Positions 47,166 through 55,854 of a stretch of DNA of 64,000 nt are shown piece by piece. This DNA is from Sphingopyxis sp. JAI128. Lineage in GTDB: Bacteria; Pseudomonadota; Alphaproteobacteria; Sphingomonadales; Sphingomonadaceae. The position numbers were made by a program, and so were the translations under genes. Under the pieces are notes generated by a model, which saw nothing but the letters and a program-made list of their open reading frames with translations, had not been told where the DNA came from and did no database searches. Within the stretch, counting starts at the first letter, position 1. The number at the start of each line of letters is the position of its first letter. Where the stretch lies: positions 653,453 through 717,452 of the forward strand of contig NZ_JACHDA010000002.1 in the NCBI RefSeq assembly GCF_014207235.1. Reading direction: 5' to 3'.

Positions 47166-47915
47166 TCAAAGCAGCGCCATGCCACCGTCGACGCGAAGAT
47201 TGATGCCGGTCACGAAGCTGCTCGCGTCCGAGGCGAGGAAGAGCGCGGCTTGCGCCAGTTCCTGGGGGCGGCCAAAGCGTCCCAGCGGGATGGCGCCCGC
47301 CATCATCGCTTCGAAACCCTCGCGGTCTTCCGGGGGCACGCCGAGTTTTTCGATGATCGCGGTATCCGTCGGACCGGGGCTCAGCATATTGACGCGGATG
47401 CCGCGGCTCTTGAACTCGAGCGGCCAGGCACGGGCGAACGCGCCGATCGCAGCCTTCGTCCCGGCATAGACGGGATGCCCGTCGAGCACCTTGTCGCTCG
47501 CGAGCGAACCGACACAGATGATCGAGCTGCCGTCGCGCAGCACCGGCGCCATGCTTTGCACGCCGAAAAATGTGCCGCGCGCGTTGATTGCGAACTGCTG
47601 GTCATATTCGGCTTCGGACACATTCTGCGAGTCCGTGATCGTGATGACGCCGGCGTTCGCGACATAGATGTCGGCCCCGTCGAAGCGTTTGCCGACGAAG
47701 GCGGCAAGTTCGCGGTGGTGGGCGGGATCGGCGGAATCGCCCCGGATGCCGACGGCACCGGCGCCGATTTCCCGCACGGCGTCGTCTATAACCTGCTCGC
47801 GTCGGCCGGTGATCACGACCTGCGCGCCTTCTTCGGCAAAAAGCTTCGCGGTGGCGAGGCCGATACCGCTGTTGCCGCCGGTAATCACGGCCACCTTTCC
47901 TTTGAGACGGGACAT
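47166..47915 (-). CDS. Short-chain dehydrogenase/reductase (SDR)
   Basis: This protein of about 249 residues has the classical SDR set: cofactor loop TGGNSGIGLATA, VANAGVI, catalytic Ser region SIICVGSLAS and the YAGTK catalytic tetrad (Tyr and Lys), then LSPGPTDTAI. I chose the ATG at 47915 because AGGAAATG sits at the correct distance; an ATG two codons earlier is also possible. The substrate is unknown. It is divergent from the LysR gene, which is its likely regulator. Confidence 0.9.
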   Translation of the reverse strand: MSRLKGKVAVITGGNSGIGLATAKLFAEEGAQVVITGRREQVIDDAVREIGAGAVGIRGDSADPAHHRELAAFVGKRFDGADIYVANAGVITITDSQNVSEAEYDQQFAINARGTFFGVQSMAPVLRDGSSIICVGSLASDKVLDGHPVYAGTKAAIGAFARAWPLEFKSRGIRVNMLSPGPTDTAIIEKLGVPPEDREGFEAMMAGAIPLGRFGRPQELAQAALFLASDASSFVTGINLRVDGGMALL

Positions 47916-48012
47916 CGTCATTTCCTTTCATTGTGGGTCGCCGCGATGTGGCTATTCCTCGGCGGCCAATAAGGGTGGACAACAGCACATCATTTTTGCC
48001 AAAAACTATCGA

Positions 48013-48909
48013 ATGAAGGGTTTGGAACAGGCCACCGGGCTTCTGGCCTTCGTCCGCACCGTCGAGGCGGGTTCGTTCAGTGCCGCCGCCCGGCTGGCCG
48101 GCTCGACCCCCTCGGCGGTGTCGAAAAGCGTCGAGCGGCTCGAGCGCCAGCTCGGCATCAAGCTTTTTCTGAGGTCGACGCGCTCGCTGTCGATGACTGC
48201 CGACGGCGCGGCCTATTATGAGCGTATCGCGCCCTTGCTCCAGGCGCTGGACGACGCCGACGAAGTCCTCCGCGACGCGAGCAACGCGCGCGGCCGCCTG
48301 CGCGTCAGCCTGCCCGGGATTTTGGGTCCGATCCTCGTCGATGCGCTGACGCGGGACTTTGTCGCGCTATATCCCGACATAGCCCTGGAGATCAGCATTA
48401 CCGACCGGCACGTCGATCTGGTTCGAGAGGGCTATGACGTCGCGCTGCGCGCCGGCGAGGCGACGCCGCCCGACTGGATCACCCGGCCGCTCGGCAAGCT
48501 GTCACTCACGCTCGTGGCATCGCCCGCCTATGTCGAGCGCGCCGGGGATCCCGCTTCGCTGGACGACCTCGCGAAGGCATCGCATATCCGCTATCTGCTC
48601 GGTTCGCGCGCTTTCCCGATCGTCTTTTCCGACGGGACCAGGCTGGAGACCAAAGGCGCGCTCGATACCGATTCGGGACAGGCGATGCGGATCGCGGCAC
48701 TGAACGGCGTCGGCATCGCACAATTGCTGCGGGTCGCAGTGGCCGACGATCTCGCCGCAGGGCGGCTGATCGACATATGGCCCGCGATGCGGCTCGCGCC
48801 CGTTCCGGTGCAGGCGCTCCACGCGTTCGGCCGGTTTCCGCCGCTGCGCGTCCGCCTGTTCAACGACTTCATCGCGGCGGCGCTGGCGCAGCATTTGACA
48901 AGGCACTGA
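48013..48909 (+). CDS. LysR-family transcriptional regulator
   Basis: This 298-residue regulator has the N-terminal winged helix-turn-helix (LLAFVRTVEAGSFSAAARLA and GSTPSAVSKSVERLERQLG, then LFLRSTRSLSMT) and a substrate-binding domain with RVSLPGILGPILV and DVALRAGEATPPDW. It belongs to the CrgA/PecT-like branch typical of regulators of neighbouring oxidoreductases. The 97-base divergent gap to the SDR gene likely holds its operator. Confidence 0.92.
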   Translation: MKGLEQATGLLAFVRTVEAGSFSAAARLAGSTPSAVSKSVERLERQLGIKLFLRSTRSLSMTADGAAYYERIAPLLQALDDADEVLRDASNARGRLRVSLPGILGPILVDALTRDFVALYPDIALEISITDRHVDLVREGYDVALRAGEATPPDWITRPLGKLSLTLVASPAYVERAGDPASLDDLAKASHIRYLLGSRAFPIVFSDGTRLETKGALDTDSGQAMRIAALNGVGIAQLLRVAVADDLAAGRLIDIWPAMRLAPVPVQALHAFGRFPPLRVRLFNDFIAAALAQHLTRH

Positions 48910-48970
48910 CATCGAATGCCGCCCGCTCGAAAAGTCGCCCGGCCAAGTATTTTCGCGATTTAGGAGAAGA

Positions 48971-49044
48971 TGGTGGCACTCAGGACTCGAACCTGTGGCC
49001 CCATCGTTACGAATGATGTGCTCTACCAACTGAGCTAAAGCGGC
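48971..49044 (-). tRNA. Degenerate tRNA-Thr(CGT), probably non-functional
   Basis: Read on the minus strand this is a tRNA-Thr body with D arm GCTCAGTTGGTAGAGC, anticodon loop TTCGTAA (anticodon CGT) and T loop GTTCGAGTC. Compared with the intact copy at 53011 it has an A-C mismatch at the bottom of the anticodon stem, an A-A mismatch in the T stem, and a 3' acceptor strand shortened by two bases that no longer pairs with GCCGCTT. It is in inverted orientation to the intact copy, with similar sequence in about 25 bases upstream of both. Confidence 0.75.
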
Positions 49045-49596
49045 AACGAGGCGCGCCGCTAACCGCGCGGCTTTGCGAAAACAAGCGCCATTACGCAAGA
49101 AACGCCATGGCGATGCAGACTGCCCCGCCGCCCGCCCTCGACGGTCCGGTTTCATGGACAGCATGGAACGTCCGCACCCGTCTCGTCGGGGTGCGATGCG
49201 GCATCCCCGGTCGGCGACATGCACCCAGCGGCCCCGTGGACCTCCGGCGTATCCCAAAAATCATATTTCGAGAATTTTTCCGATCGCGGGATGCTCGAAG
49301 GGTCCGTGGTGCCCGAAGAGGACTCGAAAATAGCCTACAAGACCAAGAAAACTGCCACTTTTTACCCCCTTCTGTTCGAAGGATACCCTCTCCGATACCC
49401 TAGGACTTTTTGCAGGGGAGGTTCGAGTCCCAAAAGCTCGGTTCGCAGACTTCGGACTGCCGATTCGGGACGTCATGCCGTGGCAAACCGATCGGGACAG
49501 GCAATCGCGAGGATGACCCTCGCCTAGCCCGCTGCTTCACTTTCCATTACGCCTGCCCAGCAGGATTCTACTTAGGGAAACTGGCTCACCCTCAGA
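49045..49596. other. Island-edge intergenic region, no supported gene
   Basis: About 550 bases between the degenerate tRNA and hipA hold no convincing gene. Two direct copies of GATACCCT occur near 49383 and 49395. A short stretch at 49415-49431 (GGAGGTTCGAGTCCC) resembles a tRNA T-arm and may be a remnant of an older integration site. Confidence 0.45.
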
Positions 49597-50928
49597 TCAG
49601 CCGAGTTCGGCAAACGCCGTGTCCAATCTCGGCATTCGAGCGGCAATCGCATTTCGAATGCTGTCGTGAATGTCGTCAGTGAAATCATCGGGCATTGCAC
49701 GGCGAGCGACGTCGGCTGCGGCTGTCGCCTTTTCGCCGATTTCGACAAGGACCTGCCTGACGGCCGTAGGACCTAGGCCGGCGGCTTTGGCTGTCTGCAC
49801 AAAGTGTCGGCCGAGTATCTCGCTCATGCGATAATGACGGCTGTTGCCGGCTGACATGGCGAGCCGAAAGCTTTTCTGGCCAAGTTGCCCGCGATCGACA
49901 GCAGTCTGCACGGAAAGCACGTCATAAAATGGGGTGAGTTGGAATCCGCCGCCTGGGCGCAGGGAAAGGCTGAAGTTCTTCGCATGTCCGTCGGTCGCGC
50001 CGATCAACCAGAAGACGATCTGTGCGGTCAGGAACGCCTTCTGATCCGCCAATGGATCGTCACTGGCAGCGAGAAGGCGGATGATGTCGGCCGCACTTGG
50101 CCCGCCCTCGCTCTGATATTTCTGCGTCGAAGGCACACCGAGCGCCTGGCAACAGTCCTCCTGCGGTACGCGTAGCAATCTGCCATCGGAAAGCCATTGT
50201 CGGTCGAAACGTTCGACCACGAGGACGCGGCGCTCGCCGAAGGTAGCGATTTCGGTGCGCGCGACGGACAACCCGAAAGCGCCGAGCAGGGCGAGGCAAT
50301 AATGCTCATTGTCGACACTCCCGGTCATGTCGATCATGCCGGTCGAAGTCGGGATCGTACCGAGTTGAGGCTTGAAGATATGGGTCGTCGGCGTCGTGCC
50401 GACCGGCCGCAACCACTTGCCGTCGTGTCGCAGGAGCGCGGTCTTTTCTTGGGCGCCGGCGATCGAAATTCTGAACCCTGCGTCCGGATCGATCCCGAGC
50501 GGTGCACCCTTGAGGTCGCCGAGAAGCCTGCCGATATCCTCGTCGTCGAGCGGTTCGCCGTCTATTCCACCGCCTGCATCAACGGCCTCGCCATCGGGGA
50601 GGAATTGCATGGCGCCGACGCAATCCCGACCAATTCTGGCCAGCAGGCTATAAGGATCCGTGCCTTCTGCTCCGGTTCGTTCAGCGACACGGCGGCGTAT
50701 TTCAGCGCTGTCCGGCAGAAGATTGTCAAACACGGCAATGACCAGCGCTCCTCGGTAGGCGGCCCGACGCAGAGGCAGCGATAACGATACTGCAAAAGCG
50801 TGCGGCCAATCGAGCCAGCTTTGGTCGTACTGAAAGGAGACCGCGCCGCTCGGTTCCTTTTCGAGCCGGCCGACTAGGCGATTGTTGATCAGCACGTTCA
50901 GCGGCGCGTGGGTCTTGCGGCGCGCCAT
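49597..50928 (-). CDS. hipA: HipA-family serine/threonine kinase toxin
   Basis: This 443-residue protein is the length of E. coli HipA and has its landmarks: the regulatory Ser in FRISIAGAQEKTALL (about residue 152, equivalent to Ser150), the catalytic-loop GATDGHAKNFSLS (about residue 310), and the metal-binding Asp in TPFYDVLSVQ. HipA phosphorylates glutamyl-tRNA synthetase and stops growth; HipB neutralises it. The ATG at 50928 is one base after the hipB stop codon, giving the usual antitoxin-first order. The gene lies in the segment enclosed by the two tRNA-Thr copies. Confidence 0.95.
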   Translation of the reverse strand: MARRKTHAPLNVLINNRLVGRLEKEPSGAVSFQYDQSWLDWPHAFAVSLSLPLRRAAYRGALVIAVFDNLLPDSAEIRRRVAERTGAEGTDPYSLLARIGRDCVGAMQFLPDGEAVDAGGGIDGEPLDDEDIGRLLGDLKGAPLGIDPDAGFRISIAGAQEKTALLRHDGKWLRPVGTTPTTHIFKPQLGTIPTSTGMIDMTGSVDNEHYCLALLGAFGLSVARTEIATFGERRVLVVERFDRQWLSDGRLLRVPQEDCCQALGVPSTQKYQSEGGPSAADIIRLLAASDDPLADQKAFLTAQIVFWLIGATDGHAKNFSLSLRPGGGFQLTPFYDVLSVQTAVDRGQLGQKSFRLAMSAGNSRHYRMSEILGRHFVQTAKAAGLGPTAVRQVLVEIGEKATAAADVARRAMPDDFTDDIHDSIRNAIAARMPRLDTAFAELG

Positions 50929-50929
50929 C

Positions 50930-51178
50930 TCAGAAAATCTCGCCGAGATCGGAACCGCCTTTACTGCGCGGCGCAAGTTTCAGGTCGAGATCGAGCGCCG
51001 CGATGATGCCGAACAGGGTTTCGAGCTTGGTCCCCGGGTGACCTCCTTCGATCCGCGAAACAGTTTTCTGCCCGGTCCCGACAAGGTCCGCCAGAGCCTG
51101 CTGAGTGAGTTTGCGGCTTATCCGTGCATTGTTAATGAGCGTGCCAAGCTGTTTGGGGGAGCGGACAAGTTGGGTCAT
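50930..51178 (-). CDS. hipB: HipB-like antitoxin, Xre-family helix-turn-helix
   Basis: This protein of about 82 residues has a Cro/CI-type helix-turn-helix: LGTLINNARISRKLTQQALA followed by DLVGTGQKTVSRIEGGHPG. It should bind and inactivate HipA and repress their operon. The start at 51178 (MTQLVRSPKQL) is chosen because it begins just before the domain. A set of four operator-like repeats lies directly upstream. Confidence 0.92.
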   Translation of the reverse strand: MTQLVRSPKQLGTLINNARISRKLTQQALADLVGTGQKTVSRIEGGHPGTKLETLFGIIAALDLDLKLAPRSKGGSDLGEIF

Positions 51179-51200
51179 AGGAAAGCCTTTCCAAGCATCC

Positions 51201-51298
51201 ATACCCTATGAGGGATAAAATGACAATATGCCTTGAAGGGTATACATTCCAATTATTCCCCATGGGGTATAATCTCTGATTAGTCCCTAGAGGGTATG
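51201..51298. promoter_or_regulatory. Four-site operator array of hipBA
   Basis: Four related palindromic sites lie upstream of hipB: ATACCCTATGAGGGATA (51201), GCCTTGAAGGGTATA (51230), TTCCCCATGGGGTATA (51256) and GTCCCTAGAGGGTATG (51283). Their GGG cores are 26, 27 and 27 bases apart, so the sites are regularly phased. The consensus is roughly CCCTnnAGGGTA. E. coli hipBA also has four operators, bound by HipB. The rest of the region up to 51578 holds no visible gene. Confidence 0.7.
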
Positions 51299-51578
51299 AA
51301 ACAGCATCACTGAGTGAAGCTTGGATTCCGCCCACCCTGCACCTTCGGATACAAGTCCGCTCACTCCCAGCGCCTTGAATTATAGGCCTGAAATATATTA
51401 AAGATGCACTTCACGCATATAATCCAAGGAGCTGAACCACCGGAATATTGCACATAGGAGACCTCGAGCTACCCGACACCCTACGGCCTCTCTTACTGGA
51501 GAAATTGGATTACCGATCGACGAATTCGATGCGGAATCAGGTTCGATTCGGACGTCGCCCAGCACCGTCACATTGGCA

Positions 51579-52835
51579 TCAAAGATAATAGCGTGAGGGG
51601 TGGAAATCATGATCGTCATCGTCGCCGAAAATCCGATCGCTTTCGAAGCGTCTGGCGAGCCCATCTGCCGACAAGGCCTCTTCGCGTGCCGCGAGCCGCG
51701 CGTCGGCGAATTCTACAAACGCGCCGACTCGGCCTTCTGACTCGCCTCCAAGCTGGGAACGCAATGTCGAGACGAGGCCGCGCAGGCGCTCGAGCGCCGC
51801 AAGCTCCTCCAAAACCTTGCCCAGTTCGCTCACCCGGCGCTTCTGAATATGCTCGGCGCGCGCCGCCCGCTCCCGATTTCGCTGCTCCTCATCCCGGCGC
51901 CGCGCTTCTTCGTCGCGCCGGAGCCTGTCGGCTTTCATCGCCGCAGCATAGACCGCGACCCCCACAGCAATATCGCCGGCGATCAATTCCAGGCGCTGGA
52001 CCTTGGCGTCGCGAAACGACCGTCGCGGGCTGGCGTCCCAGAAATAATGCTGATCGAGTTCGAACGAGAGCTGCCCGGTGGGATGATAATCCCACTCAGG
52101 AAAGCGCGGTGCGAATTCGAAACCATAGTCGTCATCGTCATCCCAGCCGCGGGGCGTTCTGCGCTTAGCCCAGTATCGCTCTTGCTTCTTCTGCCACGCA
52201 TCGTGCTCCTTCTGCTCTTTCTCGGTAAGCACATGTTTCTCGCGCCGCGTGAGTTCGGTCACCGCAAAGCCGATGGCCTCGCCGTCGCAGAGGAAGGCCG
52301 CTCCCTTCTCTGCCGCCTTGAGCGTAATGCCGAGCGCCGCCGCAGCGGCGACGATCCGGTTGAGTATCAGTTCGAACCGGTCAATCGATCCCGTGTCGAT
52401 CAACGTATGAATGATACCGCTGCCGCGCGCCGCGACGAGGATGGAATCGGCTCCGGGTTTCGCCTTTCGAAGCTTCGCAGCGGTGGCCGTGACGATCCGA
52501 TGTGCGGGCACCACGGCCTCGCTATCAATCCCCGATGCCGCGATGCGCGCCTGCTCGCGGACGGCGGACATGGCTTCCGACTCTTTGCGCAGCTCGCCGC
52601 TCATGATGCTGATCTTTGCAGCGGCTCCCTCCTTTGCCGGCGGCAGGGGCGTCTGCTCGACCGGCTTCCCCGCGTGTTTCTTCGCCCACCACCCGAGCGG
52701 AGGCTTGGGAATATCGTGCTTCTTGCAGATCTTGTGCAGCGCTACGTCCGAAAGGAAGAATTGCTTGGCGAGCTGCGTCATCGGTTTCGACCAGACGAGG
52801 TCGTAGAATTCCTGTCGGCTGAAGGATTGCGACAT
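51579..52835 (-). CDS. Conserved protein of unknown function with HTH-like N-terminus
   Basis: This 418-residue protein begins FSRQEFYDLVWSKPMTQLAK followed by QFFLSDVALHKICKKHDIPK and PPLGWWAKKHAGK. This N-terminal part is a helix-turn-helix-like domain that I recognise in many uncharacterised proteobacterial proteins, usually written as RQELYxxVWSxPMTxLAxxxGxSDVALxKICxxxxIP. The middle has a DYHPTGQLSFELD motif, and the C-terminal third is highly charged and probably coiled-coil (RLRRDEEARRRDEEQRNRE). No enzyme motif is seen. It lies between hipBA and the intact tRNA-Thr. Confidence 0.7.
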   Translation of the reverse strand: MSQSFSRQEFYDLVWSKPMTQLAKQFFLSDVALHKICKKHDIPKPPLGWWAKKHAGKPVEQTPLPPAKEGAAAKISIMSGELRKESEAMSAVREQARIAASGIDSEAVVPAHRIVTATAAKLRKAKPGADSILVAARGSGIIHTLIDTGSIDRFELILNRIVAAAAALGITLKAAEKGAAFLCDGEAIGFAVTELTRREKHVLTEKEQKEHDAWQKKQERYWAKRRTPRGWDDDDDYGFEFAPRFPEWDYHPTGQLSFELDQHYFWDASPRRSFRDAKVQRLELIAGDIAVGVAVYAAAMKADRLRRDEEARRRDEEQRNRERAARAEHIQKRRVSELGKVLEELAALERLRGLVSTLRSQLGGESEGRVGAFVEFADARLAAREEALSADGLARRFESDRIFGDDDDHDFHPSRYYL

Positions 52836-53010
52836 CGCGCGCGGCTCCGGATGGATTGGGGGGAAGAGTCTCTGGGGCGGCCGATATCCCCCCGATCGAC
52901 GCCAAGAATCAAACCCTTTCGGCTTGAGAAGCGAGGGTCTCGCCGCCCGAAAACAATTGCCACACGATGCTTGTCATCGCACGGCGGCGCTGCTAGTGGC
53001 GCCCCTCGTT

Positions 53011-53086
53011 GCCGCTTTAGCTCAGTTGGTAGAGCACATCATTCGTAATGATGGGGTCACAGGTTCGAGTCCTGTAAGCGGCACCA
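53011..53086 (+). tRNA. tRNA-Thr(CGT), intact, with encoded CCA
   Basis: The acceptor GCCGCTT pairs fully with AAGCGGC, the D stem is GCTC, the anticodon stem CATCA/TGATG surrounds loop TTCGTAA (anticodon CGT, codon ACG), the T arm is ACAGG-TTCGAGT-CCTGT, and ACCA ends the gene. A tyrosine integrase gene starts 122 bases downstream, so this tRNA is the likely integration site of the element that follows. Confidence 0.95.
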
Positions 53087-53207
53087 TCGAACTCCTTGAA
53101 ATTACACGATTTTATCAGTCTGTTTGGCACGGGCTGCGAACTCTTGCTCGCGTTAGTCAGGGAGCGCAGCATCCGACCATCGTCAACCAACAGTTGAGGT
53201 GATGTCG

Positions 53208-54458
53208 ATGTTGACCGTCAGCCAGATCCAGTCGCTCCGCCCGCGCCCAAAGCCGTACAAGGTCTATGACGGGAATGGGCTATTCCTGCTGATCCAGCCC
53301 AATGGTTCGCGCCTATGGCGCTTCCGATACCGGCTTTACGGTCGGGAGCAGAGGCTGTAGTTCGGCAAATATCCGAACGTCGGACTAAGAGCGGCCCGGG
53401 CAAAATGCTTCGATGTCCGTGACCAGCTCGCGGCCGGGATCGATCCCGCCGTCGCGAGGAGAAACCGGAACCTCGAAGCCATCGCGGCCTGCAAGGCGAC
53501 ATTTCGCGCCGTCGCGGACGAGTATATCGCCAAGATGGAGGCAGAAGGAAAAGCGCCGGCCACCCTTGCCAAGCTCCGCTGGTTTCGCGATCTGCTCGAC
53601 CCGCAGATCGGTGACATGCCGATCGGCGGTGTATCACCGCACGACCTGCTCTTGGCGCTCAAGGCGATTGAGTGCCGCGGCCACCATGAGACCGCTATCC
53701 GGACGCGGGGCTTTGCCGGACGCATCTTCCGTTACGCGATCGCGACCCTCCGCGCGGAGCATAATCATGCCGAGGTGCTCCGCGGCGCATTACTTGTCCC
53801 GAAGGTGACCCACCGCGCCGCAATCCTCGATCCGCGGCACATTGGCGAACTGCTCAGGGCGATCGACCGATATGCCGGACGGGAAGAAACGCGGATCGCG
53901 CTGCAGCTGGCGCCGCATGTTTTCCTGCGGCCGGGGGAACTGCGCACCGCCGAATGGAACGACATCGATTTCGAGGAGGCGGTCTGGACCATACCGGCGG
54001 CCCGGACGAAGATGCGACGACCACATGCCGTGCCCCTGTCGAAACAGGCACTCGCCCTTCTCACTCGATTGCGGGCGATCGGCAATCAGGGACGCTTCCT
54101 TTTCCCTGCCCTGCACAATTGGCAGCAGCCGATCTGCGAGAATAATCTCAACAACGCGCTGCGCAGGCTCGGCTACGAAGGCGACGAGATGACCGCCCAC
54201 GGGTTCCGCGCGATGGCGAGCACGTTGCTCAACGAATCGGGCCTCTGGCAGGCGGATGCCATCGAGCGGGCGATGGCGCATTGCGATCCCGACCCGGTCC
54301 GCGCTGCCTATAATCGTGCAAGCTATTGGGACGAGCGGGTGCGAATGGCGCAATGGTGGTCCGACCATCTCGACGGACTGCGCGAAATCGGGAATGTCAT
54401 CCATGTCGATTTTTGTCGGAGACGACTGGCGAAACCTCCATCCGGTCAGGACTATTAG
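53208..54458 (+). pseudogene. P4-type tyrosine integrase interrupted by an in-frame amber codon
   Basis: One frame runs from ATG 53208 to the stop at 54458 with a single TAG at 53358-53360, in the middle of GREQRL*FGKYP. Relatives normally have Ser in this spot, so a TCG-to-TAG change is likely. The rest is well preserved: N-terminal arm-binding domain, core domain, then the catalytic residues in LRPGELR (Arg), HGFRAMASTLLNE (His-x-x-Arg) and the AYNRASYWDERVRMAQWW tail with the active Tyr. A shorter product from ATG 53535 would lack the arm-binding part. It is directly after the intact tRNA-Thr, the normal place for an island integrase. Confidence 0.85.
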
Positions 54459-54691
54459 TGCTTTTCAAACAGTCGTTTCAGGCTGTCATACCGGATGAAG
54501 GTCGAGCGCCCCACCTTGACCGTCTCGATCTCGCCGGCGGCGATAAGCTCATAGATTGTCGAGCGGCCGATGCCGGTGAGCTTTACCGCTACCGCGATCC
54601 GGACGCAGATCGGCTCGAGCGCAGGTGCGTCGATGGCTGTTCCGCAATGAGGACCGGAAGACGCGGGCGCGTGAGGCCTGCCCGCGCTCAT
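54455..54691 (-). CDS. Excisionase/AlpA-like helix-turn-helix protein
   Basis: The C-terminal 50 residues match the small MerR-like HTH of excisionases (VAVKLTGIGRSTIYELIAAG then EIETVKVGRSTFIRYDSLKR). The N-terminal 25 residues are Pro/Ala-rich and may not be native. The start ATG overlaps the DUF2274 stop (ATGA). It is convergent with the integrase gene, overlapping its end by 4 bases. In integrative elements such proteins steer excision or transcription. Confidence 0.7.
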   Translation of the reverse strand: MSAGRPHAPASSGPHCGTAIDAPALEPICVRIAVAVKLTGIGRSTIYELIAAGEIETVKVGRSTFIRYDSLKRLFEKH

Positions 54692-54900
54692 CTCGATCTG
54701 CCGCGGGCAAAGGCGCGGTCGCTGGCGAGGAAGGATTCGAGCATGGCGGTGACCAGGTCGCTCACTGGTTCCTCCTTGCCGTAAGCCTCGCGGTATGCAG
54801 CCGCATAGTCGACGAGCGCCGCATGGAGTTCGGGCATGACGCTGATCGTCAGTCGGACGGGGGTCCGGTCAGGAAGCCGGGGAAGCTTCAGTTCAGCCAT
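54688..54900 (-). CDS. DUF2274 family protein
   Basis: This 70-residue protein begins MAELKLPRLPDRTPVRLTIS and continues VMPELHAALVDYAAAYREAYG. It fits the DUF2274 family, which sits next to trbI in conjugative transfer operons. Its ATG overlaps the TGA of trbI. The role is unknown, possibly DNA binding (ribbon-helix-helix-like). Confidence 0.78.
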   Translation of the reverse strand: MAELKLPRLPDRTPVRLTISVMPELHAALVDYAAAYREAYGKEEPVSDLVTAMLESFLASDRAFARGRSR

Positions 54901-55690
54901 CGACCGTCTCCCCGCCCCGCCATGGCGCCAGCACCATGTCCTTGTGGACGACGATACGCAGCGGCCAGCCGGGCCGAATCCGCAAGGTCGGCTGAACACC
55001 GAGCGAGTGCCCGACGATCTGGTCACCCGCCCGCGCCCCATTCTGCTGCGCGGCTTCGCGAAGCGCGCGCACGAGATCGCTCTCGGCACTTCCAAGCCCG
55101 ATCTCGGTTCCCACCCCGAGCAGCGTGGAAAGCGCGACGCCCTTGAGCAGTTGCCAGCTGTGGCGGTCGATGCGGTCCGATAAACCGGCATAGCCCTGCG
55201 TATCCGTCGCCGGCACATTGTCGATCTGGATCGAGGCGCCGTCGGGAAGGATGATGCGCTGCCAGACAACCAGCGCGCGGCTTTGCCCGAAGGCCACGAC
55301 GCTGTCATAGCGCCCGATCAGGCGCGACCCTTGCGGAATCAGCAGCGTCCGTCCCGTCACGCTGTCATAGGCATTCTCGGTAACCTGCGCAGTCACAAGC
55401 CCGGGCAAGTCGGAGTCGAGGCCGGTGATCAGGCTCGCGGCGATGATGCTCCCAGCGCTCAGCATATAGGGCGAGACCGCGCCCGTCAGCCGGTGCGGGC
55501 TGACGTCCCCCTCGCGATTCGCCCGGCCGACGCGATCGTCCTTGCGCAGCTGCCCGCCCGGATCGCGGTCGGCAGCGGCCGACACCGCGAGCGATCCGGA
55601 CTCCTGTCCGAAAGAGGATGGTGTCGCAGGAGCCGGTCCGGATGAGAGGGGGGACCGGGCCCGGGCTCCCGCGACGGGGCGGCGCTAGCC
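54893..55690 (-). pseudogene. trbI: trbI conjugal transfer gene, N-terminal part deleted
   Basis: The surviving C-terminal half is a recognisable TrbI/VirB10-like domain: SPYMLSAGSIIAASLITGLD, GRTLLIPQGSRLIGRYDSVV, RALVVWQRIILPDGASIQID and GWPLRIVVHKDMVLAPW. The frame remains open upstream to about 55690 through SSFGQESGSLAV and then meets a stop, without the membrane anchor or N-terminal cytosolic part. No other trb gene is present. TrbI spans the envelope in mating-pair formation, so this is a conjugation relic. Confidence 0.75.
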
Positions 55691-55854
55691 GGGGAGCTGG
55701 GGCTGACGCCGCCCCAGGCTCATTGCTTCGGCGTGTAGGCTTTCCCGTCGCCGAGGAAGCGCGTCGTCCGCTCGCCGCCCAAACCGTACCGGGTGCAGCG
55801 CTCCGGTTTATCGGGAGCGAACAGGCAGCCGCGGCATCGAGCGCGGAACTGGTG

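Noticed and set aside
49107..49403. 98-codon plus-strand open frame at the island edge
   Set aside because: Basic, low-complexity product without motif; lies in a region that looks like degenerate island-edge DNA.
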